From NCBI GenBank assembly GCA_037447605.1, contig CM074816.1:837615-865152 (forward strand): DNA of 27,538 bases. Direction: 5' to 3'. Within the stretch, counting starts at the first letter, position 1. Each line of letters begins with the position of its first letter. The stretch comes from Zygnema circumcarinatum (Eukaryota; Streptophyta; Zygnematophyceae; Zygnematales; Zygnemataceae). The translations under genes and the position numbers were made by a program. Positions 1 to 9,780 of this stretch are shown here, in pieces. The notes below the pieces were generated by a model, which was not told the origin of the DNA, made no database searches, and saw only the letters and a list, made by a program, of their open reading frames with translations.

Positions 1-74
1 GTCGGTACGGACGAACCGTATTGAGATCTCTGTGGTGCGCATAGCAACATTGGTGGCTGTAGCGTTTCGCTACA

Positions 75-483
75 GTGCTTTACCATTAAAAGGCAACCGC
101 GGATGTAAGCACTCGGCCATACAACCCATGTATAGCGTTTCGCTACATTCCTCCCCACCTAAACCGGGCTCGTCCTCGAACGCAATCAAGGTTTTTCACG
201 AGCAGCATTCAAGCTCCTCCAATACATGGACCTACGGCCTCAGACCCTCTGGTCATAGTTGACTGCCTGGCCTCAGTCAATCCGTACCATGCTCAGAGAT
301 CACGGTGTTTTTAGGGTGGATTGCAAATACCAGTCCTTAGGCTCTGATACCAATGTAACAAACCCGCCTCTAGCAGGGTTCGAACTCAAGACCTCCCGGT
401 ATTCACCTAAGTGCTTTACCATTAAAAGGCAACCGCGGATGTAAGTACTCGGCCATACAACCCATGTATAGCGTTTCGCTACA
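75..483 (-). mobile_element. TRIM (miniature LTR retroelement), copy 1, truncated at its 3' LTR
   Basis: Read on the minus strand, a full 130-bp LTR (483 down to 354) starts TGTAGCG and ends GTTACA. One base later comes TGGTATCAGAGCC (352-340), the standard plant initiator-Met tRNA primer-binding site. A short non-coding internal part follows, then a polypurine tract (165-148, GGTGGGGAGGAA) directly before a second LTR that begins at 147 and breaks off at about 75. Just beyond the break lies a small palindrome, TGTAGCGTTTCGCTACA (58-74), which resembles an LTR terminus. No matching target-site duplication is visible because the 3' LTR is truncated. It has no coding capacity, so it must have been moved in trans. 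It replaces the 5' exons of the adjacent tetraspanin copy. Confidence 0.85.
354..483 (-). repeat. 5' LTR of TRIM copy 1 with tRNA-like Pol III boxes
   Basis: This is a 130-bp LTR with TG...CA ends. On the minus strand it contains TGGCCGAGT, identical to the A-box core of class II tRNAs, a second D-arm-like stretch AATGGTAAAGCAC, and a B-box GTTCGAACCCTGC. The match to tRNA internal promoters is seen directly. Pol III activity is inference. The tRNA fold is degraded: only part of an acceptor stem (CCGC/GCGG) and a weak T stem can be drawn. Confidence 0.7.
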
Positions 484-713
484 GAGTCCGCCAAAAAGAA
501 AGCCGACCTGTTTGCGATTTGGCTGTGCATCGCATGGTTCTTCTGGTTTGAATGCGCTGTTAGGAAAACATGCTATGTTGCTGATTTTGGGTTTTTACTA
601 GAACCAGTTGATGCTTTTACTTTTTGTGATTTCTGTGGTATAGGCTGGGGGTTGACGAGCCTATACTTTGTGAAGATGAATAGCAAAAAAGGACGAATCA
701 TTTTCCTTGACAG

Positions 714-1820
714 CTTCAAACAGTATCAATTTGGATTTGCTTTCATGCTGGTCGTCCAAATCCTAGTTGCTTCTTATTTATTCTTCGATAGATCTTGGGA
801 CAAGGTGAGCCCGACTTACCGTTATTCCCGTCTTTCCCCTTTTTCGTTTTTTCCTCATTTTCTCCACTCCTGTCCAGTCAACTGTATGCTGTTGCGTGCA
901 AGGAATATACAATCTCTACTGTCTTCTCACGGCTCCGGATGGTCTGTAGGAGATTCCGGATGATCCTACTGGAGAGCTGAGAAAGGTGAAGAAATTTGTT
1001 GAGAAGAACATTGCTATCTTGAAATGGTTTGGCCTTGGAGTTCTGATTGTTCAGGTAAGATTGTTTTTGTCTTGTTATAGGTTGCCATGACGGATGAATT
1101 TACTGCATATGTGCTGAGATGCTCGAAAACCTCTGAGAATGCTTCAAAGCTCCTAAGAAACCAAAACTATGTGCGTGGTCTTTCGTAGTTTTTCTTGCCG
1201 CCTCACCGTTCCTGTGCAAAACGCACTTATTGAAAGGATGCACTTCTTTCCCCCTTTTTTCTTTTCTTCTTTTTTGCTAATGGAATGCTTTGTGCAATTC
1301 TTAAAGGTCATGTTCGTCCACTTCCGCTGGCCTCCATTTCTTTTGGAGGCATTTTGAGTTTTGCAATTCCGTTTGAATTATTGTTTCTTTTGCTGAAGGC
1401 TGCACGATATGCCCTCAATGTTCAGCTGTCAAATGTACTGCTCCTTCGTAGCTCTTCTTAGCTTTATTGATTTTTTTGCAAGCACGTGCCGCTGCCAGAT
1501 TATTGCGATTATCCTTGCGATGAGCCTCCATGCTGTCCAAAAGAAAAGCGACGAGCATGATCGCCATGGAGACGAGGAAGTTATTGTGCGTAGACTGCGG
1601 GAGCCCCTGCTTCCAGCAGATGCGCCCCTTGGCCAGGTTTGTATTTGATGCTAGCAGCAGTCGCGTTCGGCCATCGTTATGCAGCATGCCTTTCGTGACT
1701 CATTCAGGTGTGGAAATATCTCATCACCAACATAACTTGGTGCACCCTGTTGGTTGTGTGCAGTACATCATTGATCGCCCTGCAGAAGACCACTCGAAGA
1801 AGTCGAAGCAGAACCAGTAA
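714..1820 (+). pseudogene. TOM2A-like tetraspanin, 5'-truncated copy
   Basis: Four exons can be placed: 714-804, 950-1054, 1499-1636 and 1764-1820 (stop TAA). They encode the third membrane segment ending in FFDRSWDK, a loop beginning EIPDDPTGELRK, a fourth membrane segment (ILKWFGLGVLIVQ onward) and a charged cytosolic tail with REPLLPADAP. This order matches plant TOBAMOVIRUS MULTIPLICATION 2A-type four-pass proteins, in which the loop after the third segment has an SWxxELP-like start. The exons for the first two membrane segments, present in the minus-strand copy at 18283-17541, are absent; homology begins near 498 directly after a TRIM. The remaining reading frame is open, so the truncation looks recent, but no start codon or promoter of its own is evident. 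Splice sites are AAG/gtgagc, tag/GAG, CAG/gtaaga and cag/TAC. Confidence 0.75.
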
Positions 1821-2312
1821 TCTCGCCATGCAAAGGATAATGCGGCTGTTTCAGAGGATAATCGTGTACATAGGACGTCATTGTCGTGCCAAATCTCTGT
1901 GCGGTAGAAGCTAGCCGGAATTTTGGCCTGTTTGAGTGGGGGGAGGTAGTGTTCCAGTGGGGAGGTAGTGACAGCCCCTCAGCTCACTGTGAGATGATGT
2001 AACTGTCCGGTCGGTGAAGTTGGCTGTCTCGTTTTGCGGTCTGGAGACTTACGAGTGGAATAAAGTTCCAAACTCTGTAGTACATGCCGAGTGTTGGGAG
2101 GCATTGCCGGTGTTGTACATATGGAACGCGACACTACGCGCCATCTTGCTTGTCCGATTTTGCTTTTTCTACTTATGGGCAAATTGAATCTATACTGAAA
2201 TTGCATGTAGTGCATCACAAGCAAGCAGAACATTTGCGATGGTTGTAGTCAATGGTCTGAGCAAGATATCTGATCTGGTCTGATCTTCACACTCAAAACA
2301 AAGGACAACGAA
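1821..2312. other. 3' flank of truncated tetraspanin copy
   Basis: No gene is seen here. There is a poly(A)-type hexamer AATAAA at 2059-2064. A short local duplication, GGGGAGGTAGTG, occurs twice near 1940-1970. The stretch is part of the inverted duplication and its counterpart lies at about 15815-16254. The counterpart lacks roughly 70 bases that include the AATAAA. Confidence 0.6.
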
Positions 2313-2442
2313 TGTAACAAACCCGCCTCCAGCAGGGTTTGAACTCAAGACCTCCCGGTATCCACCTAAGTGCTTTACCATTAAAAGGCAACCGCGAATG
2401 TAAGTACTCGGCCATACAACCCATGTATAGCGTTTCGCTACA
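2313..2442 (-). repeat. 3' LTR of TRIM copy 2
   Basis: This 130-bp LTR lies downstream of the polypurine tract (2460-2443) in minus-strand reading. It keeps the B-box-like GTTC(A)AACCCTGC and the A-box-like TGGCCGAGT. Confidence 0.9.
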
Positions 2443-2626
2443 TTCCTCTCCACCTAAACCGGGCTCGTCCTCGAGCGCACTCAAGGTTTTTCATGAGCAG
2501 CGTTCAAGCTCCTTCAACATATGCAGCAGCGTATGGTTCACACCCTCTGGCCAACCGTACCATGCTCAAAGATCACGGTGTTTTTGGGGTGGATTGCAAA
2601 TACTGGGCCCTTGACTCTGATACCAA

Positions 2627-2756
2627 TGTAACAAACCCGCCTCCAGCAAGGTTTGAACTCAAGACCTCCCAGTATCCACCTAAGTGCTTTACCATTAAAA
2701 GGCAACCGCAGATGTAAATACTCGGCCATACAACCCATGTATAGCGTTTCGCTACA
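2627..2756 (-). repeat. 5' LTR of TRIM copy 2
   Basis: This 130-bp LTR is followed, in minus-strand reading, by a one-base spacer and the initiator-Met PBS. Its B-box region carries small changes (CAAACCTTGC) relative to copy 1. Confidence 0.9.
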
Positions 2757-3084
2757 ACGAACGCCTTGAAAAAAGATGAGCAAAATGAATTGTTATGGCG
2801 CTATGCTCCTGGTTCGAATCGCTATGCTTCGCAATTTTTTCTTCCAAGCCTTCACACGAGCCCTGCAACGACAACGGGCTACGGCTTGCGGCGCAGGAGG
2901 AGAGGCCATTCCTGAGGATGATGAAAGGCCTGGCGTGATCCTCGAACGATGATGATTCAGAGGACATCGATGGCATGCCCACCAAAGTTTGCCATGCATG
3001 CATGCCGTCCCACGTGGACAGCAGCTTAGATCACAAGCGTTACCGGGCGTCCTTGACATTCATTCCCACCAATTCTTAGGCCTC
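2757..3084. other. Non-genic stretch between TRIM copy 2 and the tandem repeat
   Basis: No convincing gene is seen. The sequence to about 2996 is shared with the inverted copy at 15572-15815. A G-box-type palindrome CCACGTGG lies at 3010-3017, just beyond the duplication edge, in the presumed upstream region of the small Cys/His gene. Confidence 0.5.
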
Positions 3085-3350
3085 CAGCGGCCACCCTTCA
3101 TCTCCCCAACTGTACGGCCCGCCAGGCAGTGTGAATACTGCACTATCCTCAACGACGAATTCCCTCTCATCAAAATCCAAGTGTGAACGGACCCAAAAAG
3201 CGCCCCTCCCCCCCCCACAGCGGCCACCCTTCATCTCCCCGAACTGTACGGCCCGCCAGGCAGTGTGAATACTGCACTATCCTCAACGACGAATTCCCTC
3301 TCATCAAAATCCAAGTGTGAACGGACCCAAAAAGCGCCCGCCCCCCCCCC
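3085..3350. repeat. Tandem direct duplication, two 133-bp units
   Basis: Unit 1 (3085-3217) and unit 2 (3218-3350) are nearly identical, starting CAGCGGCCACCCTTCATC and ending in a C-rich run after AAAAAGCGCC. The C tracts differ in length. The duplication lies immediately upstream of the small Cys/His gene, so it probably doubles part of its promoter or 5' leader. Confidence 0.9.
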
Positions 3351-3367
3351 ACCGCCCCCCGGTGCAG

Positions 3368-4086
3368 ATGCAGCCCTCGGCAGCGCGGCCCGCCAGGTGT
3401 CGGACGATGAGCGCGCCACGTGGCAGCAGCGTGTGCAGGCGCTGCCGGGGGGCTTTCCTGCCCGCAGAGAACCACGCGGCGGCCTGCCGCTTCCACCCGC
3501 AGATGTACGTCACGCGCCGCCATGACGACCAGCGCAGGTGCGCTGAGTGAATTGGGGAGAGGGAGGAAGAGTACTGAGAGGGGGAGAGAGGGGCGCAGAG
3601 TATGAGGTAGAGGTAGAGAGGGAGAGAGAGGGGGAAAGATGGAGGGGGGAGAGATGAATTTAGCTGGGAGGGGCGGAGCTTCCCGTTGAGGGGGCTGAAT
3701 GCCTACAGGAGCTGAAGAGGTGCAAATAAAGTTTATGGTAATGGAAGCATGGACGGCGGCCTTGCAATGTGTGTGAGAAGTGAGAGGAAGATGTCCTTGT
3801 TTTTTTGTTCGTGGTTTTGCAGCTATACGCTAGTTTTAGCTCACTGGTTTGTTCGGTATCAAGAAATTTCCGGTGGCGGCAGGCTTTGTCGGCTCATTTC
3901 TTATCTTATTATCTATTTATGTTTGGACGAGGGTATCTGACAGGTGTGCTTTGGTGCAGATACTATGAATTGAAGGAAGGAGATCCGCCGTATGAAGCGA
4001 AGTTTTATGACTGTTGCGGTTCGGAAGACCCTGCAGCGCCAGGATGCCGCATGGAGCGCCACGTGTCATACGACGAGTCAGGATGA
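3368..4086 (+). CDS. Small Cys/His-rich protein (CxxC, CRFHP, YDCCG motifs), 2 exons
   Basis: Exon 1 is 3368-3537 and exon 2 is 3960-4086. The phase-2 donor AG/gtgcgc joins acceptor gtgcag/A to give an uninterrupted 98-residue product. An in-frame ATG at 3407 would give 85 residues and one at 3317 would be longer. Visible motifs, in order, are a CRRC pair, a conserved-looking N-x4-ACRFHP segment, then FYDCCGSEDP, PGC and a C-terminal HVSYDE. The spacing of Cys and His suggests zinc binding, reminiscent of but shorter than CHORD-type modules. I believe similar small proteins of unknown function occur in plants and algae but cannot name the family. PEX1 follows on the same strand 208 bp downstream. 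The donor gtgcgc is not a consensus site. Read-through of the intron stops after three codons, and an AATAAA at 3725-3730 could end such a short form. Confidence 0.7.
3548..3660. repeat. GA-rich low-complexity tract
   Basis: A run of GGGAGAG/GGAGAGAG-type purine repeats fills the 5' part of the intron of the small Cys/His gene. Confidence 0.8.
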
Positions 4087-4294
4087 GTTGTCAGCCGGAC
4101 AGCTGAGAGCTCCAGATTTCGACTTTCTTCAGGAAACAAAAACATCGGAGGTCACATGTTCACCAAGTACTGCGATTGAAGCTGGACTCACAGCTTTACA
4201 GACTCCCCTGAAGAGAATGGAGGTTAAATGAGGAAGTCCTTGGAAGAAGTCTCCTTTGAAATTGGTCTTCAGGCACTTATTACCCGTCAATGCA

Positions 4295-7200
4295 ATGGAC
4301 TTGCAAGTGCAGCACGTGGCTGCCAAGGACTGCCATGTGAGGCTTCCATACAGCCTCGTGCAGGCACTCTCAGTAGACTTCCCCCCCGCTCCTCTTTTCT
4401 TGGAGCTCCGAGCGGCAGGAGCTTTATCCAGAAGTTTGGTGAAGGAACCTGCTTTGCAGGAGGAAGCAAGTGCAGAGCAGCGCTGGTTTTTGAGCTGGAT
4501 GGGAGAGATGGCTCGGAGTGACTGTTTAGAGGTTCCATCGGCTTTGGGAAAATGCATCAACCTGTCAAATGGTAGTATGGTTCGAGTGCGAGTAAGGCTG
4601 CCGGAGGAAGTTGTAGCTGCATCGTCTGTCGAACTCGAGCCGTCCGGACCAGATGACTGGGAACTGCTGGAAACGAATCAAGAGTACTTGGAGAAGAGTA
4701 TTCCGAGTCAAGTAAGTTGTGCTGAACTTCGTAAACAGGACTATGGGGAATGGGCCTGTAATTTTCTGCCCCTGTGTCTCTTTTTTTGGTTGCAGAAACG
4801 TGTAAGAGGTGGCCGAACTAAAGAGCTAGGCCTTTTTAGTATACCACACAAAGTTCTATCGGAAAAAAGGAATCGCATACATCGTATGCTCCATTCTTTC
4901 TGATTTGCATGCTGAGCACTGTGGAATATTCTTGTCGTACGTTTCAGGTCTCAGTGCTCCACGAGGGGCAGCGGATTGCCATCTGGGTAAGGCAGCAGTC
5001 ATTCATCGTGCTGCAAGTTCTTCGATGTTCTCCCCAAAAGGTAGTCCGCCTTGTTAATGGCTCGGAGCTCAGTGTGACGCCCAAGGAGAGGTCGGCGAAC
5101 CCTTCTCACCCCGAAAGCGTTGCAGCAACCGTCTGGCCCATGGAAAAAGGCATTCCTACTATCCCTTTGGAAGATTTAAATCATCGAAGGGAAGCAAATG
5201 CACAGCGTGTACATAGCAGTGATGCTGGCGGAGGAGGTAGGAATGGAGAGAAGAGAACTGCAGAAGAGGCAAGGTCGAAGGGAAGATTTATTGCGAATTT
5301 GAGAGTGCAGGAAGTTCACCCTTCACTGTCTAAACATATGTTTATCGGCGAGAACATTCACGCAGTAGCAATGCCATCCTGCATTTATCTCTCGCCAATT
5401 ACAGCTTGTCAAATTAAGCTTTCACATTGCCAGTTGGTTTCAATATCTGCCCCTTCCCAGCGTCACCAAGGAGGTCATCAAGGAGCTCCCACTCCGACAT
5501 CAACAGAACCTGCAAGTGCATCAAATATTCAGGAAAGCTCTACAGGCATTGGTGGCACTTTGACTCCGTGGACATCTCATAGTCCTATCGTTGTTCAGGT
5601 CAGACTCTGGGGAGGCGTTGCTCAGGGACATGCAATGGTAGGACCCACTCTTCGTCTGCAAGCGGGTCTCCACCTTCTTGGCCAGGTGAAGCTGCACGTC
5701 TGCCATTGTGTTCCAGGAAAAGTACCCAGCTCCTTTATCCTATCTCCTCTACATTTCAAAGGGGAACAAGGTGCTGGGTTTGAGAAAGGAGCTGATATAG
5801 CAGAGTCAAAAACGGAAGGAAGGGGGAAGAGTTCAGCCCTAAGCTGGGGCTTCCATCGGGATGTATTGACTGCCGCTAGGACCTGTACAGGTAACATGGA
5901 AGAGGGTGAGCTTGAAAGCGGAAAACGATGGGGGGAAGGAGCTTTACTTGCTAGCTGGCTTGAGTCGCAATCTGGAAGAGAGGACGAGGAATTGGGAGGA
6001 GGGGCACCCCTTCACAACGGGATGGTACTTCACGTGAAAGTTTTGCGTAGAAAACGAACTTCACCAGACTTTAAGAGCAAAACCATGGGTGAAGATCTCG
6101 GTAACCAGCAGGTTCAAATGAGGCAAAGCGAACACGAGCAAGACAATTGGAAGAAGGTGAGGGAAAGTGGAGGGGAGATCTGTCAGGACACTGATAAAGG
6201 TGCTGATACATATTTTTTGGTTAGTTTTGGAGCAGATCAATCGGACGTTTCTCAAGCTACAGGCGAAACGAGTAGGCGGCAATCGGAACAAAAGCCGAGA
6301 CTTGAGCCAAATGATTCAATAACAGCAGCCAGTTACTGCAATCTGGCAACCGTTAGCGCAGCATTGGCTGCAGGAAATGTAAAAGTGAAATTGGGGAAAG
6401 CTGTTTTAGGACATCTGGCAGTGCCTGTTGAAAGAAATGAACAGAACATAGATGATCACATGGCCAGGCCAACGCTTAGTTGGCTTCGACCAACTGCAGA
6501 ATCTATTAAAGTACGTTTGCAAGCAGTTCTTTCAGAACCTGCTAGACAGATGCGATTGTTAGTGGGTACACCACGACCAGGGGGGGTTTTGCTTACAGGG
6601 GCTCAGACAGCAGAAAAGAAGAAACTGGCATTGGCTGTTGCACAGGAACTGAGGAGGGACCCTACATGTCAGGCATTTCCCGTTTACATCAAATGTGCCG
6701 AACTTGTAGGGGAGCCCTTGAAGGATGTTCGGAAGACGGTAGAAAGGCAGGTGGGAGAAGCCTTAGAGCATGCACCAGCTATCATTATTTTGGATGATGT
6801 CGATGCCCTATTGCCCGCAGAAAGCGAGGGAGATGGAGGGATGGGCCGGGCTGCCGTTCTTTTATATTTGGCTGATATAATTGATTATTGTCAGGTAAGG
6901 GACTTAATGATAAATTAGTTACTCTTGCCAAGTTCTGTTAGATATCTCTATGAAAGGCTGGAATGTAAAGGGGCATACTCACTTTGCTTTGTCTACAAAT
7001 TTTCCTATTGCTATAAGAACAGATGGGACACTGTTTTCCGTCAGATGTTTGATCGAACATTCTGCGATTGTCACTCCCGTCCAGCAGTGGAGAGTTGATG
7101 ATTAATTTAGTCATTTGTCATTTTGTAATTTTGGCACATTTTGAAGCTTCACCTATAACAATAATTCATTATTCTAAAACTTGTTCACGGGTCTCTTGCA

Positions 7201-8593
7201 GAGTGAGATCTGTCCCCCTGTTGCGTTCTTAGGTGTAGCTCAGAGCACAGCTTCTCTTGCTCACGAGCTGCAGGTTTCCGGTAGGCTCGACTGCAACATA
7301 GAGCTCCCTGCTCCGTTGGAACACGACAGGCTTACCATCATCTCATCAGTGTTAGAAGAGAGAAACATGATCTGTTTACAAGAGGTTTTGGCTTCCGTGG
7401 CAGGTCGCTGCCAAGGCTTTGATATTACGGACATGGAAGTCCTTGTAGACCGCGCAGTGCATGCAGGTGCAGCTCGACTATTAAAGAAACTGTCAGTCAA
7501 GACGAGAGAGAGAGAAGGGCAGGGAGACAATACAGAGCTGAGGGGGACACTAGAGCTTTTGGAGGACGACTTTCGGAAAGCCGAGGATGGGTTCGTTCCT
7601 GCAGCCATGAGGGGCATAGTCAATGCAGGAAAGGCGAGCAAAGATGAGAAAAAGGGGTGGCAGGACGTGGGGGGTCTCAGAGATGTCAGGAAAGCTCTGG
7701 AAGAGATTTTAGATATGCCCGCAAAGCACTCAAAGCTATTTGCAGGTGCTCCCTTGAGGCTGAGAACTGGAGTGCTGCTTTATGGCCCTCCCGGCTGCGG
7801 GAAAACTCACATTGTTGGTGCAGCAGCTTCAGCCTGCGGTGTAAGATGCGTTTCAGTTAAGGGACCTGAGCTATTAAACAAATATATTGGAGCATCAGAA
7901 CAGGCCGTGAGGGACGTGTTTGCGAAAGCCTCTCTTGCAGCCCCCTGCATCCTTTTTTTTGATGAATTTGATGCGATTGCTCCAAAGCGTGGGCATGATA
8001 ATACAGGAGTGACGGACCGAGTTGTTAATCAACTGCTTACAGAGCTCGATGGTGTAGAGGGCCTCACAGGAGTGTTCGTTATTGCAGCTACCAGTCGGCC
8101 CGACCTCATAGACGCAGCTCTGCTGAGACCTGGGCGACTAGATAGACTCCTTCTCTGCGACTTTCCAACCCAGAGAGAGAGAGTGGAAATCTTGGAGTCT
8201 TTAGCTCGCCATTTACCTATGGCTCCGGATGTGGACTTGAAGGAAGTGGGGTTGCTGACCAATGGATTCAGTGGGGCTGACTTGCAAGCTCTGCTTGCTG
8301 ATGCGCAACTGACAGCAGTGCATGCAATTCTGGAGGCGGAGGAACGGAATGGAGACACAGAGGGACCGCAGACGGAAGCAGGAGGGCAGGGGGGGAACCA
8401 GAAACTACGTTCTAGTGACTTGCAAGCACCACTGATCACTGCCCCACTCCTCCGGCAGGCTGCAGCAGCGGCGAGGGCGTCAGTGCCCCAGTCAGAGAGG
8501 ACACGGCTTGGAGCCATTTATGAGAATTTCGTGAGTAGCAAGAGCGCAGGGGCAGCGAAGGATGTGAAGGGCAAGAGGGCGACTTTGGCTTGA
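4295..8593 (+). CDS. PEX1: PEX1, peroxisome biogenesis AAA+ ATPase, 3 exons
   Basis: Exons 4295-4711, 4948-6894 and 7202-8593 join in phase 0 to about 1,251 residues, close to the family (about 1,130 in Arabidopsis, 1,283 in human). PEX1 with PEX6 forms the hexameric motor at the peroxisome membrane that extracts ubiquitinated PEX5. The N-terminal domain starts MDLQVQHVAAKDCHVRLP, similar to plant PEX1, so I chose ATG 4295 over the in-frame ATG 4256. D1 lies around residues 685-900, with Walker B IIILDDVDAL (755-756 are DD) but a degenerate Walker A (GAQTAEKKK at about 690). D2 is canonical: GPPGCGKT at about 983, FFDEFDA (DE at 1042-1043) and a second-region-of-homology [17 protein letters not shown]. 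The large middle exon holds a long, probably disordered, charged insert. The introns are 236 and 307 bp. A deleted copy of the 3' end lies inverted at 15545-14783. Confidence 0.95.
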
Positions 8594-8844
8594 GTCTCTG
8601 CAGACTTTTACTGCAATTGGCAAGGCAGAGAACGAATGAGTTGTTGGCAGTCGGCCTGAAGTGGAAGGTGACACTTGTTCACAACAGAGGAGATTGTTTT
8701 TCTGCAATCACTGTAGCCTGCATGCTTTTCCCCTCTTCACGTACATTGTGACAGAATGTAAAAGGAAGAAAAAGTTTTCAATACAACATGCATCTGCAGC
8801 CTATGGTGTGCGGGGAGTGGCTGTGTGCCTATACTTGTCATAAC

Positions 8845-8850
8845 AATAAA
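8845..8850 (+). promoter_or_regulatory. Poly(A) signal of PEX1
   Basis: AATAAA lies about 250 bases after the PEX1 stop and is retained in the inverted copy (about 14527-14532). It is the best hexamer in the 3' flank. Confidence 0.55.
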
Positions 8851-9451
8851 TGCATGCGTCCTCGCACCGATGTTGTGGTAAATGCACCTTTCTTTTTTTT
8901 AAAGCACGTCAAAAAAAGGGTAAACGAGGGTAAGTGCTGCATCAGTCAGTCTGAAAAAATGTTTCGAGAAGGAGAGACATTTGAAAAGGGGATTGGCTTC
9001 GCAAGCGCATCAATAGCCTTGGGACAATGCACAGAGACTTTTGTTGCCCCGCCGTGCACATGCTGGGATTGAGAGAAGCAGTGATTGTCCGGGCAGTGGC
9101 AGCTGAAAGTGAAGGGGAGGGCGTTTGAAAATCGAGGGATATCGGGGGTCTATGAACTTTAAAAATTTAGAGCTGATGTTGAAACTCTTACTGCAAAGGC
9201 AGAGACTGGAGACCTCTCCCTCACGCGCGTACAACAAGTCTAGGTGTCGGTCGGTCTTTTCATGGTTGAACTTCAGACTGTGTCGTGCCGGAACGTCTTG
9301 TTAAAGCTCTTTCTTGTGAAAACCATAACTGATCCCACGTAGTTTGTTTCAGGAACTGCTGAAGATTGGATGATTTTGAACTTGGTTTACACCAAGACAT
9401 CGAGGTTGCAACGCCAGTGTTACTTTTGACTTCCATTACATGATGTCCTAT
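8851..9451. other. PEX1 3' flank, no gene seen
   Basis: The reading frames here are short and lack recognisable motifs. The whole stretch is repeated inverted at about 13923-14526 with scattered changes that do not preserve any frame. Confidence 0.6.
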
Positions 9452-9493
9452 TAGGGCATGTCCGACTTAACAAAATCGTGCGAATATCGAGTA
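9452..9493 (+). repeat. Orphan hAT-like terminal inverted repeat
   Basis: TAGGGCATGTCCGACTTAACAAAA, followed by a TCGTGCGAATATCGAG stretch, resembles the terminus of the MITE at 19025-19605 (TAGGGCGTGTCAGACTTAA, then CGATATTCGTAAC in the subterminal part). No matching opposite end was found within the duplication arm, so this is a one-ended remnant. Its inverted copy lies at about 13880-13921. Confidence 0.6.
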
Positions 9494-9639
9494 ACTTCAC
9501 GAGAAACTTTGAAGTTCGACACGCCGTGTTCGTTACAAATGAATCGCATCACGCCTCCAACAAACTGGAAATCGAACTGGCAATGGCTGCAAAGGGACAT
9601 GTGACGAAGCGGGAGAGGGGACAAGTGACGTCTGGACTA

Positions 9640-9780
9640 TTCCTACCCTCTGTATAACCCTAAGCCCACTCCTACCACCAATTCTAACAGTAACCCTCAC
9701 CCTGAGCCCAACCCTACCACAAGCACTAACAGGAACCCTAACTCTAAGCCCTGTCCTGCCACCAAACACCCACGCAGCCT
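9640..9780 (+). repeat. Degenerate telomere-like (CCCTAA-type) tract
   Basis: Irregular AACCCTA, CCCTAAG, AACCCTCACCCTGAG and AACCCTAACTCTAAG units recall plant telomere CCCTAAA repeats interspersed with CCTACCACC units. An inverted copy (GGGTTAGGGTTCC type) lies at about 13608-13735. Both blocks face the protease/LysM segment between the arms. It may instead be an ordinary degenerate satellite. Confidence 0.55.

Larger units (their letters stand above)
2313..2756 (-). mobile_element. TRIM copy 2, intact, 444 bp, with ACGAA target-site duplication
   Basis: This copy has two 130-bp LTRs (2313-2442 and 2627-2756), both TG...CA on the minus strand. The PBS TGGTATCAGAGTC (2625-2613) matches the initiator-Met tRNA 3' end with one difference, and a polypurine tract GGTGGAGAGGAA precedes the 3' LTR. 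It is flanked by a perfect 5-bp duplication, ACGAA at 2308-2312 and 2757-2761. The homologous inverted copy carries the empty site with a single ACGAA (reverse complement, near 15812-15817), which confirms the element ends. It has no ORF and is non-autonomous. The two LTRs differ at only a few positions, implying a fairly recent insertion. Confidence 0.93.
498..2996 (+). repeat. Outer left arm of large inverted duplication (tetraspanin side)
   Basis: The plus strand here matches the reverse complement of about 17608 down to 15572 through tetraspanin exons, introns and 3' flank, with scattered substitutions and small indels. The main differences are the TRIM at 2313-2756, present only here, and a stretch around 2020-2090, including an AATAAA, that is missing from the other copy. 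The left edge abuts TRIM copy 1. The right edge lies near a GCATGCATGG sequence shared by both copies. Confidence 0.85.

Noticed and set aside
354-483. Calling the repeat a tRNA-derived SINE or a true tRNA gene
   Set aside because: TG/CA ends, paired 130-bp LTRs, initiator-Met PBS, polypurine tract and 5-bp TSD fit a TRIM. The tRNA fold is too degraded for a functional gene.
300-530. Open frames across the TRIM copies on both strands
   Set aside because: They run through LTR, PBS and polypurine tract, recur in every copy and carry no retroelement motif.
1708-1914. Alternative last tetraspanin exon beginning VWKYLITNITW
   Set aside because: The acceptor at 1761-1763 has a better pyrimidine tract and gives a short hydrophilic tail. 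The alternative frame is unlike TOM2A tails. It is not fully excluded.
8594-9451. Possible CRISPR array or RNA gene in flanks
   Set aside because: No regularly spaced repeats and no tRNA or rRNA folds were found here or elsewhere in the window.
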